Part shown: piece by piece, positions 12,251 through 36,260 of the stretch | Position numbering within the stretch: position 1 is the first letter of the stretch | Layout of the letters: each line of letters opens with the position of its first letter | Origin: Priapulus caudatus | Taxonomy: Eukaryota; Priapulida; Priapulimorpha; Priapulimorphida; Priapulidae | Assembly (NCBI RefSeq): GCF_000485595.1 | Contig: NW_014577501.1 | Span: forward strand, 21,739 to 85,738 | Reading direction: 5' to 3' | DNA: 64,000 nucleotides | The notes under the pieces: generated by a model | Seen by the model: only the letters and a program-made list of their open reading frames with translations | Database searches by the model: none | What the model was told of the DNA's origin: nothing | Position numbers and translations under genes: made by a program

Positions 12251-13525
12251 GCGCGATCCTATCCCGCGGAATGTCATGTAGATTATTTTTGACATATGTA
12301 ATTTCTATTATCCAACATCTATACCAAGGAATATTGTGTTAATTATTCCCACACTGATAGTCTGTATTTACTATTATATGATAAACGTATAGACTGGAAT
12401 GTCACACAAATCCTCTACACGCCGATACCGTGTAAGTACTGTTATCCTAACTGTAAACCGCGAAATGTTTGTATTTTAATACGTATTTGCATGAACGCAC
12501 ATCGCGGACGGTCATACTAATTATCTTCACCATATAAGTTTGTAAATGTTATCATCTTAAATGTATACCGGAATATCATGTTAATTATTTCTATACTGCT
12601 ATCTGTAATGTATGTATTGCAATGTCATGTTATAGCGTAACAGAATGTCCGAACACACTGGAATCACAGTGCAACATACAAGCACGCTCAACTGACGAGG
12701 TGCAGCGACAGTGACAAACAAACATAAACAACGTTTTGAAAACCGTCACTATAATGCCTTCGTTATCTTTAGTTACTAACTGACAACGAATAAAAACGAC
12801 AACAACGGAGCTGTTTCCGATCTAACCAGAAATACGTGATAACAGATCTGTACATCATCCGTTAGGATGCACGCTTGATGTAACCGGAATCATTTATAAA
12901 GCTTGTACCATGCATGCATGCATCTAGCGCTTTATCAAACAGTACATGACAAAATGTTTGCGAATACGTACTTTTACAGTGGTTTTACACCGAAGACGTG
13001 GTTTTACAGGCCACATAATAACGCAAAAAGGCAGCACTCATAAAATGATATGAAGCGTAAGCTTGCACTAAAACTGTAGTCTACACCGATAATAGTTACC
13101 TTAGTTCCCTGTATAAACACCACTGCCGCTAGCGTAGGCCCGCCTACTCCGCAGACATTAGATCGACACAAATATAAACATACAGGGAACACACTAACAT
13201 AATGACGTACAAACTCTATTAAGCAACCGTATATTACCGTTCCAGATTCCCTACTACAAACTTACTCATTTAAAAATGCTAGAAATGCAGTCGTCCAAGG
13301 ATTTTGCAATGCATAACTTCCGTCGTCCTATTAATAACTGGCAATTTCTGCAATAGTTTTATAACCTGCAAGCCATAAATACGTACATACACATGTAAAT
13401 ATACATCCGAATCGACACACACGTGATTGCCTAGCGAGCATATGACCAAGATCCCATAATATTATCACACTATCAGTTGTGAGTTGAGAGTTGTGAGTTG
13501 CAGTGTCGCTTTTTTTTACTAACTC

Positions 13526-13834
13526 ATGAGACAGACACATAATATAATGGTGCAGAAAACTGACTCTGGTTCATCGACAGTTACCGACAAATTTGGCCGA
13601 TTTTATCCTAGACCCGAGGATCGGTCCTACGGATATCAATGGCGACCACTGCTGCCACGTACGCTCTTGTATCAAGCTACATGTTATTGTATAGGTGAAC
13701 AAGCAGGTGCAGCCACACATTCACGAACCATACTTCGCATTTATGAGCAGTTGGTAGAAAGAACATCTTCCACACTGCAATTTTCCATTGCCATGCAGGC
13801 GCCATTCAAATCTCTGCAGTGTATATATTCATAG
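13526..13834 (+). other. unassigned open reading frame, 102 codons
   Basis: An uninterrupted frame begins at the ATG at 13526 and ends at a stop near 13834. The product has no motif I recognise, no signal peptide and no transmembrane stretch. There is no repeat here that explains the open frame, and no convincing splice site pair. It could be chance or a lineage-specific gene. Confidence 0.15.
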
Positions 13835-14156
13835 ACAATAGCAACATTAACAAAATAAATAATCGGTCGATACCTGGAAAGAGTTAGAAGAATCTGCTGA
13901 TAATGATACCGCAAGACAGTACCATATATTTATCGCTGCTTTACAATAGGTAAACGAATTTCCCAACAGCCATGGCATATAACTTAATGACGTCAACACT
14001 ATTTCTATTCCATACTGTCAAAAAATCATTTATACGCTGCCTGATTGTATGAATCACAATCATAGCAATAATGGTGAGATCAGTGACAGCAGCAGCAGGA
14101 TTACCACCAGCAGCAGCAGCAACAGCAGCAGCAGTACCAACAGTAGTGGTAGTATA

Positions 14157-14211
14157 GTAGTAGCAGGAGTGTATCAAAATCAGCAGTGTTTTGATACACT
14201 CCTGGTAGTAG
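14157..14211. mobile_element. 41-bp palindromic micro-insertion with 7-bp duplication
   Basis: The palindrome at 14164-14204 has 16-bp arms (CAGGAGTGTATCAAAA and its exact complement) around a 9-bp centre. The 7-mer GTAGTAG flanks it on both sides (14157-14163 and 14205-14211), although the local GTA-rich context weakens that evidence. It belongs to the CAGGAG/CARRAG family described in the findings. Confidence 0.7.
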
Positions 14212-15149
14212 CAGTAGCAGCAGCAGCAGCAGCGACACTGACAACAACAAATAAACGGCAATACAACAATAATTATCATCGCTGTGACTACACGAATGGT
14301 TTGCTAATTTTATGAAACTAAAAACAAAACAAACAAAAATAACAGTTAGTTTTCAGTTTAGTTCACTTAGTTTCAGTATGGTAATGCTTGGAAGTTTTTT
14401 TGTCATAATCACAACTTTAACTCAATACATTGGCACTTAAAAACAGATAGGTATACATGCCTCGCAACTAATATTAAGCACGGTTCCAAAGCAATTTTCT
14501 ATTATAAGTAAAATTTACTGGAAATAGAAAAACTCTCCTCACACTATGTAGACAATGAAAGAAAAGATTCCTGCAACATTGCTATTAATATATTATCGCA
14601 TATTAATCAGTTGCCTCTCACCATCACCTTCCCTCCTTATGCAAACTATACTATACACACTTAAGATCCTAATTCAACGTCCAAGACATTAGATGATGGT
14701 GATGATTGAAGTCTACTGCAAGCATGGTTGGGAGAATGTGTGCTATAGCTCTTTCCAAATGAATATGTGTCGTGGACTACGTATGCGCATGCAGTGGCGA
14801 TGGCAAACATAAACCTACAAATATACCCTTTTCATACTGAAAACCATCAGTTTCCTCTGATCCAGGACACTTTCCGAATTACCTATGTGACTCAAATCTC
14901 TTAGACTGGCGATTGAGAGACACACAGTAGGAAATTAAGATAACTCTATTACACACTAAAGAAACTTGATGAATAATGAATCAATCTTTATAGCACAAAA
15001 ATCTCTGTTTCTGTTTTGAATCATACTCTGTTCACAATACTACAGCATTTACTGCTGCCAAGAGCATGCAACGATGGATAGGATATAGACAGTATGTCTA
15101 CGGCAACAATGGAACTACTTTAGGTTGCTACCCATAAGCACGCATTGTA

Positions 15150-15522
15150 AAGCCTAGCGCAGACTTGCGACTTTTGATTGCTCGTCGCTGCAACCTGCAA
15201 CCGCATGCGATCGGACGCACGCTTCACCGTGTATGCGCATGCAAGCGACTGCTGTTAACAGCAGTCGTTTCTTTCCATTCTCTTTCCATTGTCTTCCCAT
15301 GACTTATATTACCCACACACATGCGATTTCGGAGCGATTCCGAGCGACCAGTTGCTGAAAATCAAACCGGTTTGATTTCTTGCAACTTGTTGCAAGCGAC
15401 CAGAATCGCTACGAGTTGCAGTTGCACGTTCCCGCAGACTTGCGACTTTTTCATGCAACTCGGCTGCGATTCTAGAATCGCAGCCAAGTTGCATGAAAAA
15501 GTCACAAGTCTGCGCTAGGCTT
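15150..15522. mobile_element. inverted-repeat element with a long internal hairpin
   Basis: The termini AAGCCTAGCGCAGACTTG (15150) and the inverse at 15505-15522 agree except for small changes. TA precedes the left end and A-rich DNA follows the right, suggesting a TA-type target. The right part is itself a near-perfect palindrome with arms 15434-15474 and 15475-15515. No coding capacity. The right terminal repeat was probably duplicated and inverted. Confidence 0.65.
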
Positions 15523-16067
15523 AATGGTTCATGTCTCCATAAAATACTGAGGCAAATATTTTTAACTCAGATATTAACCTTATAAATTTCACTTCCTCAC
15601 ATATAGGCCATAAATATTGCACAAAAGATACTTATATGAAAATTATAATTTATCTGCCTATACCGGCCTATTTATAAGCAGCACTTCCACGAGCAGTTTA
15701 ACAATTCGACATTTCTCAGATACAACTATACGTTTCTGTTGCATAACGACGTGTGAGCATCATCTGTTACCAAAATATTGACATACCTGTATGGACAGAC
15801 GAGACGACAAGATGTAAGAAACTTATTCTCACTGTCGTCACAGACTTAGGCATTATCCTTCACCGACGTGCAATCACATCTAGTGAACCTAAACTACCTT
15901 CACCTGCCGACACTGCGGTAAATCGTTCGAAAGCCCACTAATATCTAACGGCTGCTCGCATGCACCCGGTAACCCTGATGACCAAAGTTCACACCTGATG
16001 CACCGAATATTAAATGCTATGTCGCGTGCGACTGCGTTGACGGCCGTGGCACGGGCACGTCCACCGA

Positions 16068-27524
<11,457 letters not shown>

Positions 27525-27610
27525 TACGAAACTGTGACAGTTTACCAAAATTAATTTTGAGCACGTTACACATTAAATTGAACAGTTTCATAGCGAGCCA
27601 AACTAGCTAG

Positions 27611-28412
27611 GTTTTATCAAAAGTAGATAATAGGGAAGGAGTGTGACTTCAATAAACAAGGGAAATTCGTCATTTACTAGCCTTAGAATACCTACGATTT
27701 ACTACGCGTAACTCAACCAACTTGAGCTCAAATCGTACACAGTACATTCGCCTAGCATCGTGCGAAATCGTTTCCTCGTATACACCAGCAATCCGGAGAT
27801 ACAGACTAAAACGTACGACACAATTATCCATTCTTTGGCCATCAATCCGAACGTATTCCTCGCCGAACTTAAAACAAAATACAGCTACTAATGCATTCTT
27901 GCTCACTCGGCGAGGCGGTGTGGCTCGCTGGAAGATTGAAGCTGGAGCTGCTGCTGATTGCAGTAGGCGTGCGTGCGTGGGAGGCATACCAGCTGTATGC
28001 CGGTATGCCGGTATGCCGGTATGTAGCTGTGTGCCAGGTCAAAGGTTATCTCGCCGAGTGTTGCGTCGATGTCCAATCTCCTAGCGAGCCACACCGCCTC
28101 GCCGAGTGACCAAGAGTGCGTTAGTAGCTGCCTTTTGTTTCGAGTTCGGCGGAGAATACGTTCGGATTGATTGCCAAAGAATGGATAATCGTGTCGTACG
28201 TTTTAGTCTGTATCTCTGGAGTCTGGATTGCTGGTGTATACGAGGAAATGATTTCGCACGATGCTAGGCGAATGTACTGTGTACGATTTGAGCTCTTGAA
28301 AGTTGGTTGAGTTACGCGTAGTAAATCGTAGGTATTCTAAGGCTAGTAAATGATGAATTTTCCTTGTTTATTGAAGTCACACTCTTTCCCTATTATCTAC
28401 TCCTGGTTTTAT
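27611..28412. mobile_element. 788-bp palindromic element with 7-bp duplication
   Basis: Arms of roughly 300 bp (27618-27932 and 28083-28405) are inverted copies with scattered changes, around a loop that contains three GGTATGCC units. The ends are CAAAAGTAGATAATAGGG and the inverse of CAGGAGTAGATAATAGGG. Exact 7-mers GTTTTAT flank it (27611-27617 and 28406-28412). It lies just upstream of the PCYT1 start codon, so it probably separates the promoter from distal sequence. Confidence 0.8.
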
Positions 28413-28543
28413 CCATCACATGCAATTGCACCTTTTAATATTCAGAGAATGCATCAAGGTATCAGGCAATTAAAGACATTCGCTTATTAACTGAACATGT
28501 AATATTGTGTCATGTTATAAATATTACAGGGAGAATTACTTAC

Positions 28544-28637
28544 TGTGTTGTACTTGCCAGCTGGTATCGCTATGTATTTGTCTTCCTGTGAAATAAACTA
28601 GCTTTTCAAAGTCGAAACCTGCTTCCGATTCTTGTGC
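28544..28637 (-). CDS. candidate isolated exon, unrecognised
   Basis: A 94-nt minus-strand segment is bounded by a TCTGTCATTCAG acceptor and a strong ACA|gtaagt donor. The phase-0 frame is open for 31 codons and reads AQESEAGFDFEKLVYFTGRQ followed by IHSDTSWQVQH. Composition is protein-like, but I do not recognise the family and find no partner exon on either side. It may belong to a gene whose other exons have been displaced, be an alternative exon, or be chance. Confidence 0.25.
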
Positions 28638-29264
28638 CTGAATGACAGATACATCAATAAGTAATTATTACTGTTTAAAACATTATACACATAACCAGTC
28701 TTAAAACATGTAATTGTAAAAGCCAATACCTTGCAACCATAATACTAAACTTTGAACATTTTAGCCTTGAAGGAAATACAACAGCTTGATTAACAAAATT
28801 GCTGTCTCATTAGTTAAATATAAATATTGGCACAAATATAAGGCAGTCTACAGTACAAGGCATCACGTTCTTCATAATCACCATTCACCTATTGCACGTT
28901 TTTTCAAAACACATATATTAATGTCTGTATACATACAAAGAGTCCACTTTCCTGACATGTTTACCTGTCATGTCGCAAGTGATTCTTAGTACACATTGTA
29001 TCTCCATACACAGAGATTGTGGTTGAACCTATGCCACGAGATCTATATTTGGATTTGGTATGTACATGTGTATTTTACAGTATCAGAATCCATCTCGAAA
29101 TCGATTACCATACTGATTATAAAGATATGCTATGGCAACGCTGCACAACTAAAAATCTATATTTATTATATTAAGAGACTAGACATAATAAACTATCAGA
29201 GTTTATTATCCTGATGTGAAAAAATTGCTAAATTAAGTAAATGAACTACTGACATGTACCAGAT
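28638..29264. other. AT-rich intergenic DNA
   Basis: No exon, repeat family or RNA gene seen in this stretch. Confidence 0.4.
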
Positions 29265-30810
29265 CAGGGGCGGATGCAGGATTTTGTCTAGGGGGGGGGG
29301 GTGCAGGTGGGAAAGGGCACTTTGAGATTTTGTTAGGGGCAACTGAAGGGGCGGCGCAGCTGCCGCGCTACTAATAGTAATAGTAGCCAACTACTAATAG
29401 TAATAGTAGTAACTGAAGCGGTTCGTGCGCGAGGACCGCAGGTGCGAAGAATCGGTGGGGGTCGGGGAGACCTCCCGCAGAACATTTTAAAAATCAGACT
29501 CTTTCTATGCATTTTTCAGAGCAATATGAGGCGAAATTTTGTACTTCAAGTCTTGTCATAGCAATGAAACCAGACAATTCCAGTACAAGGCCAAAATCCA
29601 CAAAGCCACAAAAACCATCAACTTGCTTGAAATTAACTGCATCAGAGCGACAAAATACTAGTACCCGGTGAAATCAAACTGCGATATTGGATTGAACACA
29701 CTTTTATTACAAAAGAAATTGAAATCAATTACATGTACTAATTAATGCTTTCCGTTTCATACATTTACTATAAAACTTGAATTTCAACGACTGATATATT
29801 ATCAAGACGCTAATGTGTAGACGCGTGTGAGGTGCTGAATAAAGTGGATGCGAAGCGGCGTAAGGCATGTGGGAGGAGAGGTTTAGGAGCCGATATCTCC
29901 GGCTAGGAGTATCGTATTGACAAGCGGTTGGTCTTGTTGTAGAGAGCAATGGAATTCTGCTTAATGCAATACCATGAAATTATTCTAGACTCGCAGGCCC
30001 AAGTAGATAACGGTAGTGCGTGAAATAGCACTATGTTTCCCGTTTTCCGTTGCTAACATCTCTGTATTGATTAGCTCTTGATATTATTGCTGTACGTGTA
30101 GAACACATACTCAGTATTCACTCATTGGCACAGGGGCGGTGTACAGGATTGCTAGGGGAGCGAGGACGAGTGGGCGGGGTGTACAACCTGTAACCCAAAT
30201 TGGCAGCAACGGGACAGGGTAGATCGCCCCGGTTCTGTTTGCTGGCAGAAACCTGCGGGAGCCAACTTCAAATTCTTGAAATTAGCACTCCCTCATGAAT
30301 CAGGATGCGTATATTTCATACGCGGCAGAACCCCCCCCCCCTGACACGCCCTGTGCCAGTACTACTGCTTACCAAATTTAGACCAAATGTAGTGGCTCTG
30401 TGCCAGAGAGAATATAGGTAATAGTCACTACTATAGTAAGTTTGTAAAGTTAAGAAAAATGACAAAGATAGACATCGAAAAACCTATTCAGAATGAAATT
30501 ATTGTAAGCAAAATATAGAGGGGGTTATTACCAGGAGGCGTACCACGTCTATAACAAAGTTATCAACGATGTTCGCAGCCTGGCGGCGATCTGTCGCAGC
30601 TCGAAAACAAGTCGCGAGTCGCCCCCCGTCCCCCTAAAAAATCACTCGGAAAACAATCAACTTAATTTTTCAGTATTTTTTCTGACCTTAAAACAATATA
30701 TACTTTTTTTAAATTGAAGCAAAAAATTCCGTGGGCCAGAAAAAACAGCGGCAACTCAAATTTTAGCGGCGGGTGGCACCCCCTCACTCCCCCCCGCTGA
30801 TCCGCCCCTG
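29265..30810. mobile_element. hAT-like non-autonomous transposon
   Basis: The left end CAGGGGCGGATGCAGG and the right end GATCCGCCCCTG are inverted, each followed internally by a G- or C-run. CAGGGGCGGAT-type termini are characteristic of hAT elements. CCAGAT lies next to each end (29259-29264 and, one base off, 30812-30817), a probable partial target duplication. About 1.55 kb with no transposase frame. A second inverted pair at 30126-30360 suggests a nested insertion. Confidence 0.65.
30126..30360. mobile_element. small nested element with GGCACAGGG ends
   Basis: The left GGCACAGGGGCGGTGT box and the right box reading inversely GGCACAGGGCGTGT enclose about 230 bp, including a run of ten C near 30331. 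The target duplication is not clear. It lies inside the hAT-like element at 29265-30810. Confidence 0.45.
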
Positions 30811-31189
30811 CCCAGATATTCAATCGCTGTTTTCAGCCAGCTTTAAATGCCAGCTAGTGTGGTAAACACAGATATGGAAATGATCCTAATATACCTCAAT
30901 ACACAAGACTCATTAATAAACTAGTCTGCTACCACTCAATATCATATTAATGATCAATGCTTCATTCAGTCATACCCGAGTTCTACAAGGAAACTTTTAT
31001 GCCTGGCAACCCGCCAGGCTATCAGTCAGAGCCACCGCCATACCTAAGAGCCATCTAGACCAATCTATTCATAGCCCCATGCTCACATATCATAGCCCCG
31101 GCGCCCCCCTAGCACGCAAAGCGCCTTCGGCGATTTGCCAAACTAGGACCGTCAAGGCAGCACCCGCCATGCTATAATGAATGAAGCCA
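30811..31189. other. spacer between repeats
   Basis: A GC-richer patch around 31000-31180 is open on the plus strand but resembles nothing I know. No exon supported. Confidence 0.3.
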
Positions 31190-31330
31190 TCTCAATCCAT
31201 CAATGACACGGTAGCTCACCACAAAAAAAGACACAAATGAGTGAGTGAGAAGAAGTCAGTTTAACTGAGGCACCCATCGACGTACATTATACTTAGTAAA
31301 ACAAAGAGTAGATATGGGAGAACTCCCTTG

Positions 31331-31382
<52 letters not shown>

Positions 31383-32150
31383 TTTTTTTTTTTTTTTTGT
31401 TTTTTTTTTTTTTTTTGTTTCTTTTTTTTTTTTTTTTTTTTTGTGGAGTTTTTTTTTTTTCTTTTTTTTTTACTCTGATAATTATATGTGTAATGATTTC
31501 ATGTGAAAATAATAATAATATTATATATATAAATTATAAATAATTTATAAAACAAATGAATCCACAAATTTTGACGTAGATGGCGCTATATCGCTTGAGT
31601 TTCTTCAGCATAAATCATAATATTATATCATAATAATAATAATATAATAATAATAGTATAAATCATAATATGTTCATAGCAGGAATTTTGCATTAAAGAT
31701 ATTGTCAATGAAATCTTGTAAAACGAACCAGACGAGTGTGACACCACAGACTGTTTGTTATCAGCGTGTCTATATAATATGCTATATAATTGCCAAACCC
31801 TACCTAATTTGCAAATAATTTTTTTTTAAATATCAAAACCCCTATCCCTTATTCATTCACATACCAAAAATGAGCAAAATCCTTTGAACCTGAACTGACT
31901 AATGGCAATTCCCATTTTTGGCAAAAAATTGCCGTGGCTCGAAAGTACGTCGACTGGCGTGCTCCAAAATAGGACGTTTAATATGGGAGCATAGCAGCAA
32001 CAACTATACCCAATTTCAAACATGTGGGTCAAACGGTTCCTGGGTTATCGTTGACTGTAGCCAAATGTTGACGGACAGACGGACGGACGGACGTACGACA
32101 GACGACGACCCATGGCAATAGCTCAGCTTGACGATGTTAAGGTGAGCTAA
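31190..32150 (-). mobile_element. TAGCTCACC element, copy 1, with long poly-T
   Basis: Inverted short ends: TAGCTCACCAC near 31212 and GATGTTAAGGTGAGCTA near 32148. The (GACG)n/(GGAC)n run sits at 32071-32098. The same element is found in opposite orientation at 60565-61380 and in two pieces at 51035-51309 and 53535-53770. This copy contains a T-tract of about 140 bp with few interruptions at 31335-31470. No coding capacity. Confidence 0.7.
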
Positions 32151-32300
32151 AAAGCTTGGAGAACCCTGTCACATAGTCAACATACCATAACAGATATTCA
32201 CTAGGTGACTGGAATTCTATTTGAACGCATTTTCGGTATCCTTTATTTACTGTAGAAAAAATAATCATAGATAGTCGTAACCAAAAATATCATATCTACC

Positions 32301-32357
32301 ATTTTATCAAGAGCTCATAATAGAGAAATAATCTCTATTATGAGCTCTTGATTTTAT
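32301..32357. mobile_element. 43-bp palindromic micro-insertion with 7-bp duplication
   Basis: Arms of CAAGAGCTCATAATAGAGA (from 32308) and their exact complement (to 32350) surround a 5-bp centre. Flanks are exact 7-mers ATTTTAT (32301-32307 and 32351-32357). Its ends match the 112-bp element at 47286-47397. Confidence 0.8.
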
Positions 32358-33342
32358 GTAACCCTGACTGTTACTCTAGGGGGCAATGTATAAGATGCCC
32401 ATAAGAAACGCCCATAACATGTAGCACATGTATATGTACAAAAGAATTTCTTGCAATTCTGCCTCTCGGCTAGACTTCAATGTACATACGAGCTTGTTTA
32501 TAAACCAGACTTTATTGTACAAATTAATATAATGTAAAACAACTTCTTGGTTCTGTGATTACCGTGTTCAAGGTGTCTGTGCCCTCAGTTTGGCATGATT
32601 ACTAATTTAGGTTAAGCCCTGCCCCATCTACAGTCAGTATAAGGAGTGTACTGCCATGAGCTCGTTTAGGTAGCTACGATTCTGTGTATGAGGTTGCTTA
32701 AATCGTTAAAATATATATATATACAGGGTTCAACATTAACTTTTTATTTCACTAGACCATCGGGCTAGTAACGGAGGAAAACCACTAGCCCTGACTAACT
32801 TACACTAGCCCAGACCCAGACCATTGTTATGGAAAACTTTAATTAGATAAGAGTGTGTCATCGTATGAATTCATAGATGCTGTTTCCCGCGCTTTAAATC
32901 GCGCGTGGGCCGAGTTCACGTGCAGCATTCGTATTCTACCACGGGCATACACGAGCGCACGGTTTATCGATCGTCTACTGCGGCTGGCAGCAAGCCACGT
33001 TATTGTTTTTGCCGAAGGGTAGACTGGTATCCGGCCTCACGCTCTGCTAGACAATGCACACGCTCTGCGACAAAGTGCGGCCGCGAGCCAGAGGTGACCT
33101 TTCAGTGCAATATATATGACCAATTCTAACACGACCAGTCGGGCTACTAGCGGTTCCAGTTAGGACCACCACCCCACCCCCTCACTCTCTCTCTCCCCTG
33201 CATCCGCCTGCAGCATCCGAATACGTGCCTATCTACGGCACGCCTTTCAATCCATCATGAGCGTTTTTCTCCCAAACTGGCCATTACCTCCTTTGTCTAA
33301 TTTTCCCTTAGAAGAAACCCTGGACTAGACATATGGCTTTAC
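32358..33342. other. intergenic DNA, no gene seen
   Basis: Contains a short (AT)n run near 32711-32722 and a GC-richer patch at 32885-33130 whose open frame has no recognisable similarity. Confidence 0.4.
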
Positions 33343-33768
33343 ATTATATCAGAAGTAGATAATACTAATAGGGAAGGAGTGTGACTTCAATAAACAAAGG
33401 AAATTCGTTATTTACTAGCTTTAGAATACCTACGATTTACTACGCGTAACTCAACCAACTTGAGTTCAAATCGTACACAGTACATTCGCCTAGCATCGTG
33501 CGAAAACGTTTCCTCGCAGATACAGACTAAAACGCACGACACGATTTTCCATTCTGTTGCCAGCAAACTCGATGTGTTAACCGCCTAACTCGAAACAAAA
33601 GGCAGCTACTAACGACTCTTGCGCCCTCGGCAATGCGGTGTGGCTCGCTGAGCTAACCTTTGACCTATTTACAGCTGCCTTTTGTTTCGAGTTCGCCGGA
33701 AAATACGTTCGGATTGATGGCCAAAGAATGGATAATCGTGTCGTACGTTTTAGTCTGTATCTCTGGAA
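33343..33768. mobile_element. deletion derivative of the 27611-28412 palindrome
   Basis: Starts CAGAAGTAGATAATA at 33350 after the 7-mer ATTATAT. It shares with 27618-28405 the segments around ACTACGCGTAACTCAACCAAC and ATACGTTCGGATTGATGG, but most of the right arm is missing. It ends abruptly in GTATCTCTGG, where the LINE-like repeat arm begins near 33769. Confidence 0.65.
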
Positions 33769-35515
33769 AGGCTGGGGAAAGGAACCGGTCACGTCGGTGA
33801 CGCCCCATTCATGCCCATCAACGAAGAAGGCGGGGCTTATTCTTATTACGGAGATGCTAAAATGCAACAAAAGTACGTAGCTTAGTGCGCTAAACGACGT
33901 GTTATTTTCGTTTTTGTGCAAAACTCTATCGTAGGAAACCGTTCTAGCCTAGCAGAATGCCCTAGTTCGTGAGATCGGCGATTCCGTGCCGTAATAGTTA
34001 TTAGAGCTGGAAGTTTGTATATAAGGGGGCGGCGTAGACTGTGATTGGAAGACACAAAGTGTCAATCCTCGGCGAGCGCCTCGGGATCATGGCCGCGTTA
34101 CGTCAAGCGAGCGTCGAGCGAATTTTGGCAGCACGCTTTCCTACCTGCTACATATTTATATGTCAGTGTGCAGCAGCTAGCGTGCGGTGTACTTGTGTGT
34201 TGCAGATGAGCATTTGACCGGCATTTACAGGTGATTATAGGCGAAATAGAGTAGAGAAACATTAAGACTTTGGTAGTAAATACCTTTTGTGTTTATTTAC
34301 CTTCTTTTTTTATTGAGACGTTCCAAATGTCTGTGAAGATGAGGTTACAAGGTATACCATTTTATACTGACTTGTTCAAGTTATTGTCAATGTCATTGAA
34401 TTTGAAGTTATTGACATGATATTGTATTTCAAATTCACAATAAACAAATGACGTGAATATTCTTCCGACTCCCGAGCACCAGAAACGCGTTCGTTTGCGA
34501 TATTGCGAAAAAATAATGTGGAAGAAAGAAAAGATAAGAAAAAAAGAATAATGCATAATTCCAAGTAAAACTTCAAGCCCGGTGCACACGTTTTACTCAA
34601 GTAAAATGATGCATGCGTCAAAATACTCACGTGTGCGCCTGATTTTCGTAGAGTTTTCTGACGCATACATCAAAAACTCAAATCACACATGTTAGATGAT
34701 TTTTGACTCGTGCATCAAAATGCTCAACGTGTGCGCGCTAGCTGCATAAATTTACTCAACAGTGGTACTCACAGCGTATGCGTTTAAATCATTTTAAAGA
34801 TGACTGTGCCCAGTATTGGCTGCGCACAGTCACGCGATCTACATTACCACATACCTTGAGTAATTTTACTCTTGTTTGCGGCGGACGCTGAAAATATTTC
34901 GCGTGAGTACTTCGACTCGTGCATCATTTTACTTGAGTAAAATTACTCACGTGTGTGCTGGGCTTTAGGCACATGCCTTCCCGGCACAAAATTACTTTAT
35001 TACAAAATGTGAAATATTAACACCTCATTTCCATAAACCTCATAACCTCAATCATAAATATTAGTCTCCAAAGCCCAAGCTTTGAGGATATATATCGAAG
35101 TATGACCTATACCTATATCGAAGTATAGTGCTAACAACACTTCCGATACTCCATGATTCATGGAAAATAGCTCTCAACAACCAGTTTCTGATACATGGAA
35201 AGATATCTCAACCGAATATGTTGCTAGGAAACACCTATATCCTAGTTTAGCACCTTGGATTAGTTTAGGACATTTGCGAAAACACATTTGCGGTGTCCCA
35301 AACTAGAATTGTGCAGTGCAAACAAAGCGCTTCTAGTACTGTACGTAGTACATACTCTATGGTGCTCGGACAAAGTAGCTCTGAACAACCAGTTTCCAAT
35401 GCTCGGAAAGATATCTCAACTGAACGCATTTTCGATGCTTGGAAGAATATCCACGTCGACAGACACAACTTGCTTAAAATATTGTATGTACCGTTTGTAC
35501 ACATAAATCTGTGCC
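33769..35515 (+). repeat. left arm of a long inverted repeat
   Basis: This arm matches the reverse complement of 39233-40659 over its length, apart from about 340 bp replaced by the N gap at 40494-40518 in the other arm. Differences are single-base indels and substitutions. The first part (to about 34110) is also shared with 2085-2330. The arm is made of transposon-derived DNA, including the element at 34573-34968. It borders the block that carries the misplaced POLA1 exon. Confidence 0.85.
34573..34968. mobile_element. MITE-like element with GTGCACACG ends
   Basis: Left end AAGCCCGGTGCACACG, then ACTCAAGTAAAATGATGCA; the right end carries the inverse (TGCATCATTTTACTTGAGT, ACACGTGTGTGCTGGGCTT). 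The interior repeats CTCACGTGTGCG-type boxes. A full inverted copy sits at about 39790-40180 in the other long arm. No coding capacity. Confidence 0.65.
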
Positions 35516-36154
35516 AACCTTTTTACCAGACAACTTCAGTACTTCACCCAGCTACAAACTTTACGCGTAAAATTATAATTCGCATAAATATATAAATATA
35601 AATTCGTATAAATATTCTTCTGCATATAAAGCGAATGCGTGTCATTTCTGTTTGTGTTCGTCATTGGTCCAGTGCATTGTAGCGCGCAGTGGAATAAATC
35701 GATATCATAACACACGCAGCTCTGCGTACGTACGTATCAGTGTTCGAAATATAATTACCAGGTAATGACCCTGTGACCTTGACCTTGGGTGGAAGTGTCA
35801 GAATCAATAGGGTTCTCTCGCCCCATAGGATGCAACTGTGGACCAAGTTTGAAGTTTCTACCTCTTACTCTTACGGTTGCAAAAATATCGAGCGGAAAGA
35901 CACACAGACATACACACCGCCACATACACGAAACCAAAACGGCCATGAAAACAATATCCTCCGCGGCACTGCGTGCGGAGGATAACTACTTGTACTTCGT
36001 CGAGTAGAGGTGTTCGTATGGTTAGCATGTGTTGTGACTAGCGTGTATTGTGTGTGCGTGTTGACAGTATTGTGAGTACACGGCGTTACGTTTTACGTTT
36101 GGAGCTTTATTTCGATATTAGTTCAATAAAGTGTAGTTTATTGATGGAAGAACA
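35516..36154. other. repeat-bearing spacer
   Basis: Within it, 35755-35990 resembles a repeat with TGACCTTGACCTTGGGTGG, an ACACACAGACATACAC run and a hairpin ATCCTCCGC...GCGGAGGAT at 35956-35983. No gene is seen. Confidence 0.4.
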
Positions 36155-36260
36155 ATGATTTTCGTCAGCGAGGCGGTGTTTTGGGATAAATTTCTGTGTA
36201 GCGGCTGAGAAATTGAGCGAGGCAGCCGCCTTGCTCGTGTCAATGCAGGGGAAACACTGC
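36155..36260 (-). repeat. segment shared with the element at 57760-58619
   Basis: The reverse complement matches about 58025-58135, including TTTCCCCTGCATTGACACGA and CACCGCCTC. This suggests a fragment of the same hAT-like family, although no terminal repeats are seen here. Confidence 0.6.

Larger units (their letters stand above)
8692..16067. other. gene-poor spacer between SRD5A3 and PCYT1
   Basis: Both flanking genes are on the minus strand. I recognise no exon here. It holds a GA-rich microsatellite (12183-12250), a CAG/GTA-rich low-complexity patch (14078-14235) with a 41-bp palindromic insertion inside it, an inverted-repeat element at 15150-15522, and a patch of GTACGCAC repeats (about 10710-10845) that looks like a decayed inverted-repeat element. 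An open frame at 13526-13834 (+) has no recognisable domain. Confidence 0.5.
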
